From: Cryptomeria japonica
Lineage: Eukaryota; Streptophyta; Pinopsida; Cupressales; Cupressaceae
Assembly (NCBI RefSeq): GCF_030272615.1
Contig: NC_081406.1
Coordinates: 234,538,396 to 234,602,395, forward strand
Direction of reading: 5' to 3'
DNA: 64,000 nt
The notes under the pieces were generated by a model. That model was not told the DNA's origin. It saw nothing but the letters and a program-made list of their open reading frames with translations, and ran no database searches. Shown here piece after piece: positions 12,315-24,857 of the stretch. Each line of letters opens with the position of its first letter. Within the stretch, counting starts at the first letter, position 1. The position numbers and the translations under genes were made by a program.

Positions 12315-13839
12315 AGCAAAGAAGGCTCTAAAAGTTGAAGATTGGATCAAGTCTATGGATGAAGAATTGGAGCAGATTGAGAAAAATGAAACCTGGGCCC
12401 TTGTGCCTAGACCAGAGAACAAAAATGTGATAGGCACTAAGTGGGTGTTCAGAAACAAAATGGATGAAACCGGTCAAGTAGTAAGAAACAAAACAAGGTT
12501 AGTCTACAAAGGGTATGCACACAAAGAAGGGTTGGATTACGGAGAGAGCTATGCATCGTTGGCCAGACTGGAAGGGGTTAGAATATTGCTTGCTTATGCT
12601 ACTTACAAGAAGTTTAAGGTCTACCAAACGGATGTCAAATTGACATTCTTGAATGGTTTTATAGAGGAAGAAGTGTACATTGAGCAACCAAAAGGGTTTT
12701 CTTCAAAAGATGGAAGATATATGATATGTAAGCTTAAAAAGACTCTGTATGGGCTAAAACAAGCACCAAGAGCCTGGTATGAGAGACTATACTCATACTT
12801 GGTAAGTATAGGGTCATCAGAATGAGTGACAATAGTAACTTGTATTTGAAGAATGGAAAAGAAGGAAAACATCTAATTGTAGAGATTTTTGTAGATGACA
12901 TCATCTTTGGAGGAGATGATGAAATGAGAAAAGGTTTTTCAAAAGAAATGAAGAAAGAATTTGAAATGTCCATGATAGGTGAAACAAAATTCTTCATTGG
13001 TCTTCAAGTTTCTCACCTAAAGAATGCTATATTCATTAGCCAGACGAAATATATAAGGGAAATATCAAAGACCTTTGGAATGGAAGATTCCAAACCTGTT
13101 GGAACTCCAATGATTACAGGTTGCAATCTTTCCAAAAATGATGAGGCTAATGAAGTGAATGAGACACTGTATAGATCCATGATTGGCAAGTTGCAGTATG
13201 CAGTGTACACTAGACCGAATATAGCACAAGTAGTTAGCTTGGTTGCTAGATTTTTTGCAAATCCAAAAGAGACTCATATGATGGCAGTTAAGAGGATATT
13301 CAAATACCTTAAGGGCAATGATGAGTATAGTCTCTAGTATCCACATTAGGGAAATTTCAACTTAAGTGTCTTACTGATGCAGATTGGGAAGGGAACATTG
13401 ATGATAGAAAGACCACTGGTGGAGGTGCATTGTTTCTTGGAGATAGGATTGTGTCATGGACAAGCAAGAAACAAAATTATATCTCTAAATCCACAGTTGA
13501 GGTAGAGTATGTGGCTGCAGCAATCAACTGTTCAGACATAATATGGATCAAGTAGACCTTGGAGGGTATCCAAGAAAAGGTAACTAAACTGGTGGTGATA
13601 CAATGTGACAATACAAGTGCCATTAACATATCAAAAAACCCGGTAATGCACTCTAGAACCAAGCATATTGCAATAAAATATTATTATCTAAGGGAATAGG
13701 CACATGACAAAGAATTTAGACTAGAATATGTGCCAACCAAGAAAAAGGTTGCAGACATATTCACGAAGTTGCTACCTAAGGATACGTTTAGTATCTCAGA
13801 GGTAAGCTAGGGGTAATTCCCCTACATGCTCTAAGGTGA
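12315..13839 (+). pseudogene. Copy A reverse transcriptase and RNase H, broken
   Basis: The copia RT begins with WIKSMDEELEQIEKNETW, then NVIGTKWVFRNKMDE. The DVKLTFLNG block and the active-site FVDDIIF (12888-12899) are both readable. A frameshift lies near 12822, where the frame passes from 12355-12825 to 12822-13337. A TAG replaces an expected Trp at about 13336. RNase H follows with DADWEGNIDDRKTTGG, SKKQNYISKSTVEVEY and the CDNTSAI and SRTKHI blocks. The pol frame would end at the TGA at 13837-13839 (after HALR), the same place as in copy B. It is non-functional as it stands. Confidence 0.88.
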
Positions 13840-14165
13840 GTGAAGATGTAAAAAACATCAATTCGGTATGATTTTATTGAAATTTTTTATGTATGTGGAT
13901 TGATGATTATGGAGTACTCTTGTTAGGAGGAGAAGTCATTGCAGTATGTGAAATAGGATGTATAGACTACACCATTCTCATTGTTGTCAAAGAGGGAGTG
14001 AAGTCAGATGGAACATAAAAGGAGATGAAGTCAGATGTGAGATGAATGGAAGCCAGTGAGAGGGGGAGATTCAAAAAGAGTAGCTAATTGGTATAGAAGA
14101 AGCATAAGTGATTGGTTTCTAGAAGACAAGTTTGAAGTGTGGCCATCAATTCCGAAGGGGGAGAT
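13840..14165 (+). other. 3' non-coding region and PPTs of copy A
   Basis: This lies between pol and the middle LTR. It contains PPT-like runs near 13987-13999 (AAAGAGGGAGTG) and 14058-14068 (GAGAGGGGGAGA) as well as the LTR-adjacent tract GAAGGGGGAGA at 14154-14164. Multiplied PPT-like tracts here are typical of Sirevirus-like copia elements. Confidence 0.7.
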
Positions 14166-15705
14166 TGTTGGCATAACTAATGGTGTTGGCACAACCGATT
14201 CATCAGTTAGTATTTTCATTGATGACTAATAGTTATAGGTGAATAAGGCCAAGCTCACAGGAAACAAGGTATGGTAATCCTCAATGGTTTACTCATGACT
14301 GCAAATAGTATGGAGGATTCAGTGCTTCCAAAATATGCATTGACACACTTAAGTAGTATGTTGGTAGAATACTAATCGGTTGAAGGATAAATAGAGTAGC
14401 TGGCCGGTCAATCAAGCACCCGATAGGTGTTGAGATCATTTTCTTAAAATTGGTAGATGAAATAATGATGTGTTCACAAGAGGTGACTTAGATTGTAGTT
14501 TAGTAGTCTTATGCATGACCAAAACACTCTGGATAGACAACTGATCAGTTTGATTGATGATCAGTGACCGGTGGGAAAAGATGAAAAGTTACACCGGTGA
14601 ACCGGTGGTACAAGTTGAAGAATGCTATCCACCAATAATTTCAGAGCGATGACTGGTAAGCTAGATGCGATGACCAAAGGTGAGTCATTCATAGCGAGAT
14701 ACCATCAAACAAACAGATAGTGAAGTCTACAACTATTAACAACCATTTAAGATAAGATTTGTGTGGATTTTTTGGTTCGCATTAAAAAGACAAAACAGGA
14801 CCCAAAGGTTGGTGAAATTATCAGTTGTAGATGCAGAAAATGATGAGTTGCTAGCGAGATTGATGGAAAGCACATAGAGAGAGTGTGGGAATATTAGGAA
14901 AGATTTGTACTTCAAATCTACTGAGTGTTAGGTGAAAACTGATTGAGGAATCAACTGGTATGTGTTGGCAAAATATGGTATAAAGGTTTTTGGCAAAAAC
15001 CAAAATTCTAATCGTAAAATTTGCAAAGTACAAATTTGAAGAGAGGTGATCTAGCAAGGTGAGAAGAGGGTAGAAATACTAAGCGAATAGAAGAGTGGTG
15101 AAGAGAGTGTGCAAAGCTTAGATAGTGTGAAGAGCAAGTATAATGCAAAGCACTAGCAGAGTGCAGAGCAAGTGTAACCGGTGGTCAAACTGAAGAGCTT
15201 CATTTGGATCTGATTAAGCTAAGAGTGGTTATTACAGTAGATCATTCTCTCTATTGTTTTCTAATAACTACAATATTAAATTCCCTTAAGTGGGTGGACT
15301 TTAACAGATCCCTTTGTAAAATCCCTTAACCAGATGACATCTTAAATAATGATCCTAATTCCTTTAACAAGGCTACGTCTAATATGGTAAATGTTTTAAT
15401 AGGCCTAAAATAAAATACCTTAACTAGGTTGCACCTAACAAGGACGACTCCTCATCGAGCGTACTCTAGAAGAGTGCAGGTTTTGTGAGTTTCTACTCAC
15501 ACTATGGTTTTCTTCCATTTGGATTTTCACGTGATAAATCCTGGTAGTCATGTGTGTTTGATTTTATGTGTGCATATTTCTTATTAATGCTACTTATGCT
15601 GATAAGTGTTAAGTTGGAATAGAAGTTTTAATTAAGTTTCAATCTGGAACAAAACACTATAGTGTTGATTCACCCCTCCCCTCTCAACACTGGCCAAGAC
15701 TAACA
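14166..15705 (+). repeat. LTR2, shared middle LTR of A/B
   Basis: It is 1540 bp, begins TGTTGGCATAACTAATGG and ends CAAGACTAACA. It acts as the 3' LTR of A (PPT on its left) and the 5' LTR of B (PBS on its right). No direct repeat flanks it. It keeps segments that LTR1 or LTR3 have lost, so it is the most complete of the three. Confidence 0.9.
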
Positions 15706-15707
15706 AC

Positions 15708-15719
15708 TGGTATTAGAGC
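15708..15719 (+). other. Primer-binding site of copy B
   Basis: TGGTATTAGAGC differs by one C-to-T change from the PBS of copy A. It lies at the same two-base distance from the LTR. Confidence 0.85.
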
Positions 15720-15768
15720 CCTAGTCCTTAGATTCAGAAGAGCTTGACAACTTAAGGAAATATCCAAG

Positions 15769-18700
15769 ATGATGCGAAAGGAAGGCCCCAAGTTCTCTAA
15801 GGAGAATTACACATTATGGTATGATAGAATGAAGCTCTACCTAAGAACCCTAGGAGATCAATACTAGAATCATATAAGAATAGAGTACAATTAACCTATA
15901 GGGATTCTCACTATAGATCAGATAAAAGAGAGGCAAGATAACACTACAACTATGGATGTGATTTCTATTACTCTATCAGATAAAGAGTATGCTAAGGTTC
16001 AAGATCTAAAAATAGCCTATGAGATGTGGAATAATATGAAAACTGTGTATGGAGAAGATCCTCATGTACAAAAGGCTAAGGTAGATATTTTAAGAGGCAA
16101 TTTTGATGATATGAGGATACAAGAAGGAGAAAATATAGAACAATAAAACAAAAGGTTAAAGGATGTAGTAAATTTCATCAGAAGTGTAGGAGGAAAACTT
16201 GAAGAAGATGACATGATTAGAAAAATCTAGAGAACCTTGCTACCACAATATGCCATAAGGGTTTCCATAATACAAGAACTCAGATATTTGGCAATAGTCA
16301 ATGTTACACTTGACTCCCTGATTGGTAAGTTGGTTGCCTTTGAACTGAACAACTATGATAATAGTATGCCAAAGATTGATGTTGCCTTCAAATTTTCCAT
16401 GACACTTACATCAACAATGAGAAGAAAAGAATCTAAAAGTAATTCTACTACAAGAACCGGTCATTCTCATTCTCATGACAACTTGTTATTTGAAGAACAT
16501 GAATAAGATGAGCTTGAAGCTCTAATAGCAAGAAGGTTGCCAAGAGGAAAAGGGAAATACAGAGGTAAAATACCCCTGAAGTATTTCTCATGCAATAAAA
16601 TAGGTCATATTTCATCCACATGTCTTGACAATGATAAGAAGGATAACTTTAGAAGATACAACGAGAAGAGAAAGAAGGAGTGCTATCTTCCAAAAGAAGG
16701 AGTTCCTGATGAAGAATCAAAAGGATCTGATGGAGAAGGGCTTGCATTTGTAGTGGTAAAGGAAGATAGCATAGAGGAAAGTAGTATATATGGCACTGAT
16801 TTCTAGTTCAAACTGGTGTGGAGACTGGGTAATTGATAGTGGTTGCACTCACCACATGACTAGTGACAAGAACAAATTCCTTAGCATGGAAGATTGTGGT
16901 GGAGGACTAGTGAGAGTCGGCAATGATGCTCCCTCTGCAGTATAAGATAAGGGATCTATAGCCCTAAATGAAAAAACCAATTGTGAAGATGTTTACTGGG
17001 TAGAAGGGCTGAAGTATTGTCTATTAAGTGTTGCACCACTTAAGAATAAGGGTTACCGGTTGGAGTTTAATGAAGGAATATGCAAAATAAGTGATGAATC
17101 AGGAGGTTTGATTTCTACCGGCAAACAAACTAGAGGTAATATATTCTACCTAGACACCACTATAGGAAGTTGCCTAATGACAAAGGTAGAAGATAGTTGG
17201 TTGTGGCACAAAAGATTGTGTCATGTTAATTTTGATACCATAGAAAAGGTTAGTAAAATGAAGTCTATTAGAGGTATGCCTAACATTATAAAACCTAAGA
17301 ATTCTATGTGCAAAGAATGTCAACTTGGAAAGTTGACAGGATCTAGTTTTAGCAGAAAATCTTATTTATCTGAAAATGTGCTAGACTTAGTGCTTACAGA
17401 TTTGTGTTGTCCTATGAGGACTAAGAGTTTCTATGGGGACCGATACTTCATGTTGTTTGTAGATGATTTCTCAAGAATAATGTGGGTTGTATTCTTAAAA
17501 TAAAAATCTAAAGCCTTTCACACATTTAAGGTCTTCAAGGCTCGACTAGAGAGAGGAAATAGTAACGGTCTAAAATATTTAAGATCAGATAGAGGGGGAG
17601 AGTTCATGTCTCAATAGTTCATAAATTACTATGAAGAATAGGGGATTATGAGGCAAATGTCTACACCCAAAATACCTCAACAGAATGGAGTTGTTGAAAG
17701 AAGAAATAAAACTCTAATCGATTGTGCAACGACTCTGATGATACAGAAGGTCATTCCACATGTCTTTTGGAGAGAAGCAATGAGTATTGTTGTGTATACC
17801 TTGAACCAGATACAAGTGAAGAAGGGGAGAAATAAGTCTCCATATGAATTATGGTGTAGATACTAACCCAATGTGACTTACTTCAAGGTATTTGGAAGCA
17901 AGTGCTAGATCAAGAGGGCTGAGTACTTTGCAAATTTTGATCCTAAGAGTGATGAAGGAACCTTCTTAGGTTACTCCACAAAGAGTAAAGAATATTGGTG
18001 TTTGAAAAAAAGGACTACTAAAATTGTGGAGAGTGAAAATGTCAGAGTAGATGAGTTCTCTAAGAAATATGAATAGGACAGCAAGAGTGAACCATAAGGC
18101 TATAGAGGATTTGATTACACTGTACCGATCGAACCTGCTATAGAGAATCCTAATGTAGTTGAAACTAAGGAAACATGTGAAGTAGAACCTACACAACTGG
18201 TAGAATAAGCTACAAAAAATGAGCTAGTACAACCAAGGCATGGCAGATACAATCATCCTGCTAACAATATTATTCATAACAAAAATACAATAGTATTGAC
18301 TAGAACAAAAGAAAATGAGAGTACCTATCTTATCTCTAATATTGAGCACAAAATAGAAAAGTAGGCTCTAAAAGTTGAAGATTGGATCAAGGCTATGGAT
18401 GAAGAACTAGAGTAGATTGAGAAAAATAAAACCTGGGCCCTTGTGTCTAGACCAGAGAACAAAAATGTGATAGGCACTAAGTTGGTGTTCAGAAACAAAA
18501 TGGATGAAACTGGTCAAGTAGTTAGAAACAATACAAGGTTAGTCTACAAAAGGTATGCACACAAAGAAGGGTTAGATTATGGAGAGAGCTTTGCATCGCT
18601 GGCTAGACTGGAAGGGGTCAGAATCTTGCTTTCTTATGCTTCATACAGTAACTTTAAGGTATATCAAATGGATGTAAAATCAACATTCTTAAATGGTATT

Positions 18701-19882
18701 CTAGAGGAAGAAGTGTACATTGAGCAACCAGAAGGGTTTTCTTAAAAATATGGAAGAGATATGGTATGTAAGCTGAAAAAGGATTTGTATGGGCTAAAAC
18801 AAGCACCAAGAGCCTAGTATGAGAGACTGCAGTCATACCTGATAAGTATAGGGTTCATGAGAATGAGTGACAATAGTAACTTGTATTTGAAGAATGAAAA
18901 AGAAGGAAAACATCTGATTGCAGAGATTTTTGTAGATGACATTATCTTTGGAGGAGATGATGAAATGAGAAAAAGTTTTGCAAAACAAATAAATAAATAA
19001 TTTGAAATGTCCATGATAGGCGAAATAAAATTCTACATTGGTCTGCAAGTTTCTCAGCTAAATAATGGTATATTCATTAGCCAGACCAAATATATAATGG
19101 AAATATTGAAGACCTTTGGAATGGAAGATTCCAAACCTATTGGAACTTTGATGCTTACAGGTTGAAAGCTTTCAAAAAATGATGAGCCTAATGAAGTGAA
19201 TGAGACACTATACAAATCCATGATCTATAAGTTGCAGTATGCAGTGCATAGTAGACCTAATATAACACAAGCAGTTGGCTTGGTTGCTAGATTTGCAGAA
19301 AATCCTAAAGAGACTCATATGGTGGTAGTTAAGAGGATATTCAGATGTCTTAAGGGAACTAATGAGTATGGTCTCTAGTATCCACATAAGGTAAATTTCA
19401 ACTTAAGTGTCTTCACCAATGCAGATTGTGCAGGGAACATTGCTGACAGAAGGAGCACTAGTGGAGGTGAATTATTTTTTGAAGATAGGATTGTGTCATG
19501 GACAAGAAAGAAACAAAATTGTATTTCTCAATCTAGAGTTGAGGTAGAGTATGGGGCTCTAACAATCAACTATACATAGGTAGTATGGATCAAGGAGACC
19601 TTGGAAGGTGTCCAAGAAAAGGTGACTGAACTGGTGGTGATACACTGTGACAATACAAGTGCCATTAACATATCCAAAAACCCAGTAATGCAGTCTAGAA
19701 CCAAGCATATTGCAATAAAATATCATTATCTTAGGGAAAAGGTATAGGACAAATAATTTAGACTGGAATATGTGCCAACCAAGGAACAGGTTGCTGACAT
19801 ATTCACCAGGCCACTACCTAAGGAAACTTTTGAGTATCTCAGAGGTAAGCTATGGGTAATTCCCATACATGCTCTAAGGTGA
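15769..19882 (+). pseudogene. Copy B gag-pol polyprotein, broken
   Basis: This is the only copy of the A/B gag-pol not split by insertions. Gag starts at the ATG at 15769 (MMRKEGPKFSKENYTLW) and stays in one frame to about 16806 with in-frame stops. Its CCHC knuckle reads YFSCNKIGHISSTC, the first Cys being lost. After a frameshift near 16800 the protease follows (WVIDSGCTHHMTSD, DSG kept), then GAG-pre-integrase (LWHKRLCHVNFDTI and MCKECQLGKL, HHCC finger intact) and integrase (DRGGEF and QQNGVVERRN blocks). RT has VIGTKLVFRNKMDE, DVKSTFLNG and FVDDIIF (18929-18940). RNase H and the conserved DIFTRPLPKETF end close the frame at the TGA at 19880-19882. Many C-to-T type stops suggest long decay. 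Confidence 0.9.
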
Positions 19883-20205
19883 GTGAAGATTGGAACAACA
19901 TCAATTTAGTATGATTTTCCTAATACTTTTATGTATGTGGATTGATGATTATGGACTACTCCTGTTAGGGGGAGTAGTCATTGCATTATGTGAAATAGGA
20001 TGTCTAGACTACACCTTTGGCATTGTTTTCAATGGGGGAGTGAAGTCATATGGAACATAAAAGGAGATGAAGGTAGATGTGAGATGAATGGAAGCTAGTG
20101 AGGGGGAGATTCAAACAGAGTAGTTGATCGGTATGATAGAAGCATAAGTGACTGGTTGCTAAAAGAGAAGTTTGAAGTGTTGCCATCAATGCCAAAGGGG
20201 GAGAT
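19883..20205 (+). other. 3' non-coding region and PPTs of copy B
   Basis: It holds PPT-like runs near 19968-19975 (AGGGGGAG), 20034-20042 and 20101-20108, and the LTR-adjacent PPT AAAGGGGGAGA at 20194-20204. The layout is the same as in copy A. Confidence 0.7.
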
Positions 20206-21581
20206 TATTGGCATAACTAATGATGTTGGCACAACCGGTTCATTAGTTAGTATTGTTATTGATGAATAATAGTTATTGGTGAATAAGGCCAAGCTCATAG
20301 GCAAGGACGTGTGGTAAACCTCAATAATTTACTCAATAGCTTCTTAAAATTGGCAGATGAAATGATGATGCAATCACAAGAGGTGAATCAAGTTGTAGTT
20401 TAGTAATCTTATGCATGACTGGAACACTCTGGAAAGATAGGTGATCAGTCTTATTGATGATCAATGATCGGTGGCAAAAAATGAAGAGTTACATTGGTGA
20501 ACCAGTGATACAGGTTGAAGAATGCTATCCACCAAGAATCTCAGAGCAGTGATGGGTAAGATGGATGCGATGAAAAAAGGTGAGTCAGTCATGGCCAGTT
20601 ATCATCAAATTAACAGATAGTGAAGTCTGGAATAATTAACAACCAATTAAGGTAATATTTTTGTGGAGTTTTCGGTTGGCATTAAAAAGACAGAACACGA
20701 CCCAAAGGTTGGTGAAATTATGAGTTGCAGAGGCAAAAAAATATGAGTTGTTGGCGAGATTGATGGAAAGCACACAAAGAGAGTGCTGGAAGATTTGGAA
20801 AGATTTGAAATTCAAATATATCAAGTGTTAGGTGAAAAATGATTAAGGAATCAATAGGTATGTGTTGGCAAAATATGGTATAAAGGTTTTTGGCTAAAAC
20901 CAAAAAGTCTGATCATAAAATTTGCAAAGTGCAATTTTGAAGAGAGGTGATCCAACAAGGTGAGAAGAGGGGAGAACTGTTAAGTGAATATCTGAGTGGT
21001 GAAGAGAGTATGTAGAGCTCAGATAGAGTGAAGAGAAAGTATAATGCAAAGCACCAACAGAGTGTAGAGCAAGTGTAACTGGTGGTCAAACTGAAGAGCT
21101 TCATTTTGATCTAATTAAGCTATGAGTAGCTATTACAGTAGATCATTCTCTTTGTTGTTTTCTAATAACTAAAATCCCTTAACTGGGTGACATCTTAAAT
21201 GATGATCCTAAGTCATTTAACGAGGCTACCTCTAATAGGGTTAAGGTTCTAACAGGCCTTAAATAAAATCCCTTAATCGGGTGTCACCTAATAGTGTCTT
21301 TATAATATCCAAATAGAGATGGCTCCTCACCAAGTGTACTCCAGAAGAGTGCATATTTTGTGAGTTTCTAACTCACACTGTGGTTTTATCCCATTTGGGT
21401 TTCCATGTGATAAATCTTGGTAGTCCTCTGTGTTTGGTTTTATGTGTGCATATTTCTTATTAATGATGCTTATACTGATAAGTGTTAAGTTTGAAAAGAA
21501 GTTATAATTAAGTTTAAATGTGGAACAAACCAGTATAGTGTTGATTCACCCCTCCCCTCTCAACACCAGTTGAGACTAACA
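20206..21581 (+). repeat. LTR3 of A/B (3' LTR)
   Basis: It is 1376 bp. The start is TATTGG, a mutated TGTTGG; the end is GAGACTAACA. Relative to LTR1 and LTR2 it has lost about 165 bp after GTTTACTCA (near 20333). It is followed by the right TSD ACTTA at 21582-21586. Confidence 0.88.
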
Positions 21582-21586
21582 ACTTA

Positions 21587-22767
21587 CCTGTCGGTCAAAC
21601 TGCATCTTGTCCCCTTTGATATGCAAAAAGTTATTCTGACACAATTTTGTTGATACCAATTGATGATGCTGACACTAATACCAACTATATAATCTCCCCC
21701 TATGTAGGTAACTCTCCCAATTTGGCCATCATATGGTTCAAAAAATCAAGGGATGCAAAGTTGTGAACTCCCCCTGAACCATAGATCTTAGGTCTTGTTT
21801 GTCTATCAGGTCCTAAACTAGGTCTCCAATCTACACCTTGTACTAGTAGAGATTAGTATATGTGATCTAATAATGATCTTCCAATTCCCTGACATCCATC
21901 ACAACTTATGACATGATCTTACATGACCACAATGCCAAACCATACCACCATCATGTCAACTATCCAACCAGTTAAATCAAAATGATGCATCCATATAAGA
22001 CCAGGTACCGGACCAAAACATTGTCATTCAAGTCTTCTCCAATATCACCAAAGACATAATTTCCTCAATCCACACCACCAGAGTCACTGCAATGAACATA
22101 ATTTTCCATTCCAGTTAACAACCATATTGGTAACATACTATACATATCAGTTTACCATACTGGTCCAATATCTCTACTAGAACACTTTGTCCATTAGCCT
22201 CTGGCTTCTTGTGTCAAGTTCCTCTAATTCCAATTGCAATTTGAACCATCCATTGACACATGCAATACTAATCCTTCTCACATATACATATGTGTAGCCA
22301 AGGCATCAACCACACACACTGCCATCTCATCTTCTTCCTTGTACTGGTATGATCAACATGTAGCACCGCCTAAGGTACTGCATCTCATTTAAGCCTTAGG
22401 AGATATAACCTATGCATTGAATGCACAGTGCTTGCCCATGGTCATATCCTCTTGCTTCTTTCTCCATACCTTCTTGATTTCCCTTCTCTTCTCATTTGCA
22501 GTCTCTGGAGTAATGTTGGATTTCTTTGGTTAATTGATTCTTACTCTAATTTTTTTTTTTGTAGCAGACTGTGTTCATGCCAGACACATGATTGGAGGAC
22601 CTTCTATCAAATTGGTTTGATCTTCTTCCTCTGATCATGTTGTTTTATCTAACTACCAGAACCGGTGGATTTCTTGATCCTGCAGGGGCACTTCTCCTTT
22701 GGTTCCATGCAAGTCTTTGAATCCTATACATTTTGTCATCTCTTCCATGTTGACCATAGTTTCTACA
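21587..22767 (-). other. 3' part of D interior, non-coding
   Basis: This is the continuation of D beyond the A/B insertion. No convincing protein was found on either strand. A PPT-like run (minus strand) lies near 21693-21705. The short plus-strand ORFs at 22428-22868 are low-complexity antisense readings. Confidence 0.5.
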
Positions 22768-24258
22768 CTAGTTTTCATGTGACTGAAATCTCTTCTTCCT
22801 ACATTCATGACTTCTATGGTGAAATCCATTGCAGTTATAACATAAATAATTTACATTTCTTGAAGTAGCAAATGGATTCTTCCTATCATGCATAAGACCA
22901 TATCTATGCATGTTTCTACAATTTGACATACTATGGCCATATGCATTACATCTTTGACAGAATAAATTCCTATTTATAGAAACTTTTATACATTCAATTG
23001 CTCTATGAGCATAATCTTTGCATGAAAAGAAGTAATCAATGAAACAGGGTTTGTAACTTACAAATTTGTTTTTCCAAGCATGAGGTGATATTACCAGTTT
23101 GGCTTCTCCATTTATACTTCTCTGGGGATTGTTCTTAAGCTGTCTAGTTTCCACAGTCCTTTCATCTGATCCCTTCCTTTTACACACTTGTCTTGACTTG
23201 TGGGCATCAACACTTCTTTGTCTTCTACTGATAGAAGATCTTTTGGATTGTCTTCTCTTATTCTTTTTGCTGATAGAGTCATCTTCTCTCAGTTTTCCTT
23301 TACCATTTGAATCATCATTATTTCTCCTTGTAGCATGGGTCTTCATCCTCATATCTTCACCGGTTGTAGTTAGGTCTATCTTTCTTCATGGAGCATTTCT
23401 AATGGTGAAGGTCCGTCCTTTGTTGTTTCTATTTGTGGAGACAAATTGAATCTCTTTGTTGGTGACAACTTTGCTTGTCGAGCATTCACTGGGACCAAAT
23501 CCTAATCCTCTGGTATCCTTGGAGTGTTTTTCTTTGTTCAACATTTTGATCAAGTATTGCGTGTTGCCATCATACTAGATCCTCACCTTGAGCTCATCCT
23601 AGCACTTCTCGCGGTCTTTTTGAAGATTCTCTATTTCTTCTTCTTACTTTTGACACTCTTTGTCCTTGGCATCAAGTTCTGATGCTAAATATTTACACTT
23701 GCATTTCTTGGTATCCAAATCTAATTTTGATTCTACACTCACCCTTTTTGCATCATTCATTTGTGCATTTAGATTGGTAATAGTTGACTCTGACTCTTGA
23801 AGACATTTGATCAACTAGTCATGTTCCGCAATAGTAGCATTCTTGAACATCTTGTGTTCTCTTCTTACTCTGCTAAGCTCCTCGAGTGCACTTACAAGTT
23901 CTCCTTCAAGATCAACTTTGGCTTCATCTTCTTCTTCATCTTCTTCATCATTGCCAAACACATTTGTTTGGTAGGATTGATCTATGTTATCACCTTTTGG
24001 TGTGTGCACCACACTATGAGTCTCTTGAGCCATGAAGAGGTGGGTTTCTTCTTCATCATTTCTGTTATTGCTAATTGATTTGTCTTCATCTATAGACTCA
24101 TGTGTCCCATTTCTTTTCTTTCTCTCAAAAATTGGTTCAGTAGTGCTAGGTTCATTTCCATAGAGCTTCTTCATTCTATCCCACAATCTCTTTGCCGATT
24201 TGCATCTATCCACTTTTAAAGAAACATCATCTGAGAGCCCACTCAATATAGCCTTCAT
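22768..24258 (-). pseudogene. Element D gag (copia type, coiled coil plus zinc knuckles)
   Basis: One minus-strand frame runs from the ATG at 24258 to the stop at 22768, interrupted only by in-frame stops (for example at 23815). The N-terminal part is a copia gag (UBN2-like) domain: MKAILSGLSDD, then AKRLWDRMKKLYGNE. An acidic stretch and a coiled coil follow, then a GLGF motif and a basic region. Three knuckles come last. The first, FFSCKDYAHRAIEC, has lost its first Cys; CQRCNAYGHSMSNC and CYNCNGFHHRSHEC are complete. Gag forms the particle and the knuckles bind the RNA. No polymerase follows, so D would have needed enzymes from another element. The assignment is good; the exact N-terminus upstream of 24258 is uncertain. 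Confidence 0.8.
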
Positions 24259-24510
24259 TTCTTCATTATTGCATTCATATATTCTTTTGCATTAGGACTA
24301 GTGGGAGGATTGAACGGAGTAGAGAGACCATTAACAATTGGCATCCATATACATAGCTTAAAGAGGACAGGTAGACTTCCATTCTACAACCTCAAATAAA
24401 ATAGTTTGACCCATTAAGCACCAGAGTAGGGGTTGACTCAAAACTGACCATTGTGTTCTTAAACTAGAATCTACCCAGGATGGAGAAATCTTATCTAACC
24501 GGCAACCTAA
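24259..24510 (-). other. Leader and start of D gag, decayed
   Basis: The segment between PBS and the ATG at 24258. In the gag frame, codons just upstream read YECNNEE before MKAIL, as expected for copia gag, so true gag probably began further upstream but stops now interrupt it. Confidence 0.5.
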
Positions 24511-24522
24511 GCTCTAATACCA
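24511..24522 (-). other. Primer-binding site of element D
   Basis: The complement reads TGGTATTAGAGC, an initiator-Met type PBS with one change. It lies two bases from the LTR at 24525. Confidence 0.85.
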
Positions 24523-24524
24523 AT

Positions 24525-24857
24525 TGTAGAACACAAGATTCCACTGAGAGGGGGGGTGAATTAGTGGTTTCCATACTTAACCCTATCTAATCCTAAATGT
24601 GAGTATTGGTCAGCTGTTCAAACACTAAGTGAATATATCAGTGAGACAAGGAGAAGACCAAAATGAAAGAACACATAAAAGGCACATCACATAACACTGA
24701 ATATATGAGGAAAACCCAATATGGGAAAGACCTTGATGATAAATTTTGCCTGAGTCTACTTGTCCAATCCAACCACACAAAAAACAATTGAATTACAATG
24801 TTTAGGGCACCTTCCCAAGGAGAACCAACCCCTGATTTAGGGCACCAACCCAAGGAG
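24525..24857 (-). repeat. 5' LTR of D, first part
   Basis: It starts on the plus strand with TGTAGAACACAAGATTCC, so the LTR 3' end reads ...TTCTACA. It contains the G-run GAGAGGGGGGGTGAATT (the pyrimidine box on the minus strand) and a GGAAAACCCAATATGGG module. It is broken off at 24857 by element E and continues at 31759. Confidence 0.82.
24853..24857. other. Left TSD of element E (AGGAG)
   Basis: AGGAG precedes the left LTR of E and recurs at 31754-31758 directly after the right LTR. Joining the flanks restores a continuous D LTR. Confidence 0.88.

Larger units (their letters stand above)
893..21581 (+). mobile_element. Tandem copia retrotransposon A/B (LTR-int-LTR-int-LTR)
   Basis: Three related LTRs (893-2422, 14166-15705, 20206-21581) alternate with two copies of the same gag-pol interior. 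The middle LTR has a PPT directly to its left and a PBS directly to its right, so it is shared. One ACTTA TSD flanks the whole array. Domain order in both copies is gag, CCHC knuckle, aspartic protease, GAG-pre-integrase, integrase, RT, RNase H. That is the Ty1/copia order. Neither copy is intact. Copy A has received solo LTR G (with H inside it) and a TIR element; copy B has only point lesions. LTRs of about 1.5 kb, repeated PPT-like tracts and ACCGGT-type palindromes suggest a Sirevirus-like lineage, which is inference. Confidence 0.88.

Noticed and set aside
14166-15705. Reading A and B as two independent adjacent insertions
   Set aside because: The middle LTR is single and shared and no inner TSD exists, while the outer ends share ACTTA.
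23099-23449. Plus-strand ORF of 116 codons
   Set aside because: Antisense shadow of the basic region and knuckles of D gag, low-complexity Leu/Ser composition.
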